A DNA stretch of 6,900 bases, from positions 502,504 through 509,403 of the forward strand of contig CP070776.1 in the NCBI GenBank assembly GCA_020346205.1. The letters run 5' to 3'. A program made the position numbers and the translations under genes. The notes under the pieces are model-generated. The model ran no database searches. It worked only from the letters and a program-made list of their open reading frames with translations, and was not told where the DNA came from. Source of the stretch: Deltaproteobacteria bacterium. Lineage in GTDB: Bacteria; Desulfobacterota; Desulfobulbia; Desulfobulbales; BM004. Shown here in pieces: positions 6,405 through 6,900 of the stretch (the stretch's first letter is position 1; each line of letters opens with the position of its first letter).

Positions 6405-6900
6405 ATGTCATTAAAACTTCTCGGGGAAAAAGACTGCTTCAAACTTGTACTGCCTTCCCTGCTGGCAGTCATACTATTTGTTATCTCTGTTTTCGGCATT
6501 ATTCTTCCCGGATTCAAAGAAAGCCTTCTGGACAGAAAAAAGGAGACAATACAGGAATTAACCACTACCGCATGGGATGTTCTTGCCTACTATAACCAGA
6601 AGGAATTAACCGGAGAGTTGACCAGGGAAAAAAGCCAGACACTGGCAAAACAACAAATTAAAGATCTGCGTTATGGTCCTGAGAATAAAGATTATTTCTG
6701 GATCAATGATATGCAGCCAAAGATGGTTATGCATCCCTATCTTCCTGAATTGGATGGGAAGGTACTGACTGACTACTCTGATCCTGAAGGCAAGCATCTT
6801 TTTGTCTCTTTTGTCAACACTGTCAGAAAATTCAATGAAGGTTTTGTGCCATACATGTGGCAGTGGAAAGATGATCCGAACCGCATTGTCCACAAGCTGT
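6405..6900 (+). CDS. Cache-domain membrane sensor, 5' part only
   Basis: An open frame of 165 codons runs off the window edge. A short cytoplasmic N-terminus is followed by a TM helix (about 13-35), then a helical segment (38-85) and a Cache domain of the sCache_2 type: YGPENKDYFWIND (90-102), MVMHPYLPELDGK (107-119), D123-Y, DPEGKHLF (126-133) and VPYMWQWKDDP (148-158). Such domains sense small molecules, often organic acids, outside the cytoplasm. The output domain is missing; methyl-accepting chemotaxis protein, histidine kinase or diguanylate cyclase are all possible. The ATG at 6405 is the first usable one directly ahead of the TM helix; only a weak AGG (6392-6394) precedes it, so the start is moderately sure. 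It follows the rubredoxin terminator by 113 nt, and no convincing promoter was found in that gap. Confidence 0.85.
   Translation, partial: MSLKLLGEKDCFKLVLPSLLAVILFVISVFGIILPGFKESLLDRKKETIQELTTTAWDVLAYYNQKELTGELTREKSQTLAKQQIKDLRYGPENKDYFWINDMQPKMVMHPYLPELDGKVLTDYSDPEGKHLFVSFVNTVRKFNEGFVPYMWQWKDDPNRIVHKL

Overview
This window looks like a chromosomal segment from an anaerobic Gram-negative bacterium. A sulfate- or sulfur-reducing member of the Desulfobacterota is my best guess. The basis is the gene content (an AmmeMemoRadiSam operon, a rubredoxin, a NosR/NapH-type membrane iron-sulfur module, a Cache-domain sensor), moderate-GC coding sequence and very AT-rich spacers. The assignment rests on gene families recognised by eye, not on any search. 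All genes are on the + strand.

Positions 1-202 are an AT-rich non-coding leader. Positions 203-5938 hold three tightly packed genes with junctions of +4 nt and an ATGA overlap, almost certainly one operon. (1) A 995-residue multi-spanning membrane protein combines a spermidine-synthase-like SAM-fold domain, set between two related membrane halves, with a C-terminal NosR/NapH-like membrane Fe-S module. (2) A radical-SAM enzyme of the AmmeMemoRadiSam family (AmrS) carries a twin-arginine (Tat) type N-terminus. (3) A membrane-anchored fusion joins the Memo (AmrB) and AMMECR1 (AmrA) families.

Positions 5939-6064 are a regulatory spacer with a good sigma-70-like promoter and two candidate Fur-superfamily operators. 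A 52-residue rubredoxin (6065-6223) follows; its first iron-binding knuckle is C-P-C-G instead of the usual C-x-x-C-G. A strong intrinsic terminator (6258-6291) closes this unit. From 6405 to the window edge is the 5' part of a membrane sensor with an extracytoplasmic Cache domain.

The most interesting idea is about location. All three operon products carry membrane or export signals. By the positive-inside rule, the SpeE-like, radical-SAM and Memo/AMMECR1 domains would all sit on the outer face of the inner membrane, while two CxxxCP Fe-S clusters of the first protein face the cytoplasm. That resembles an extracytoplasmic AmmeMemoRadiSam system with its own membrane electron conduit. It is a hypothesis: the families and motifs are seen directly, but topology and joint function are inferred. 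The substrate of AmmeMemoRadiSam systems is not known to me.
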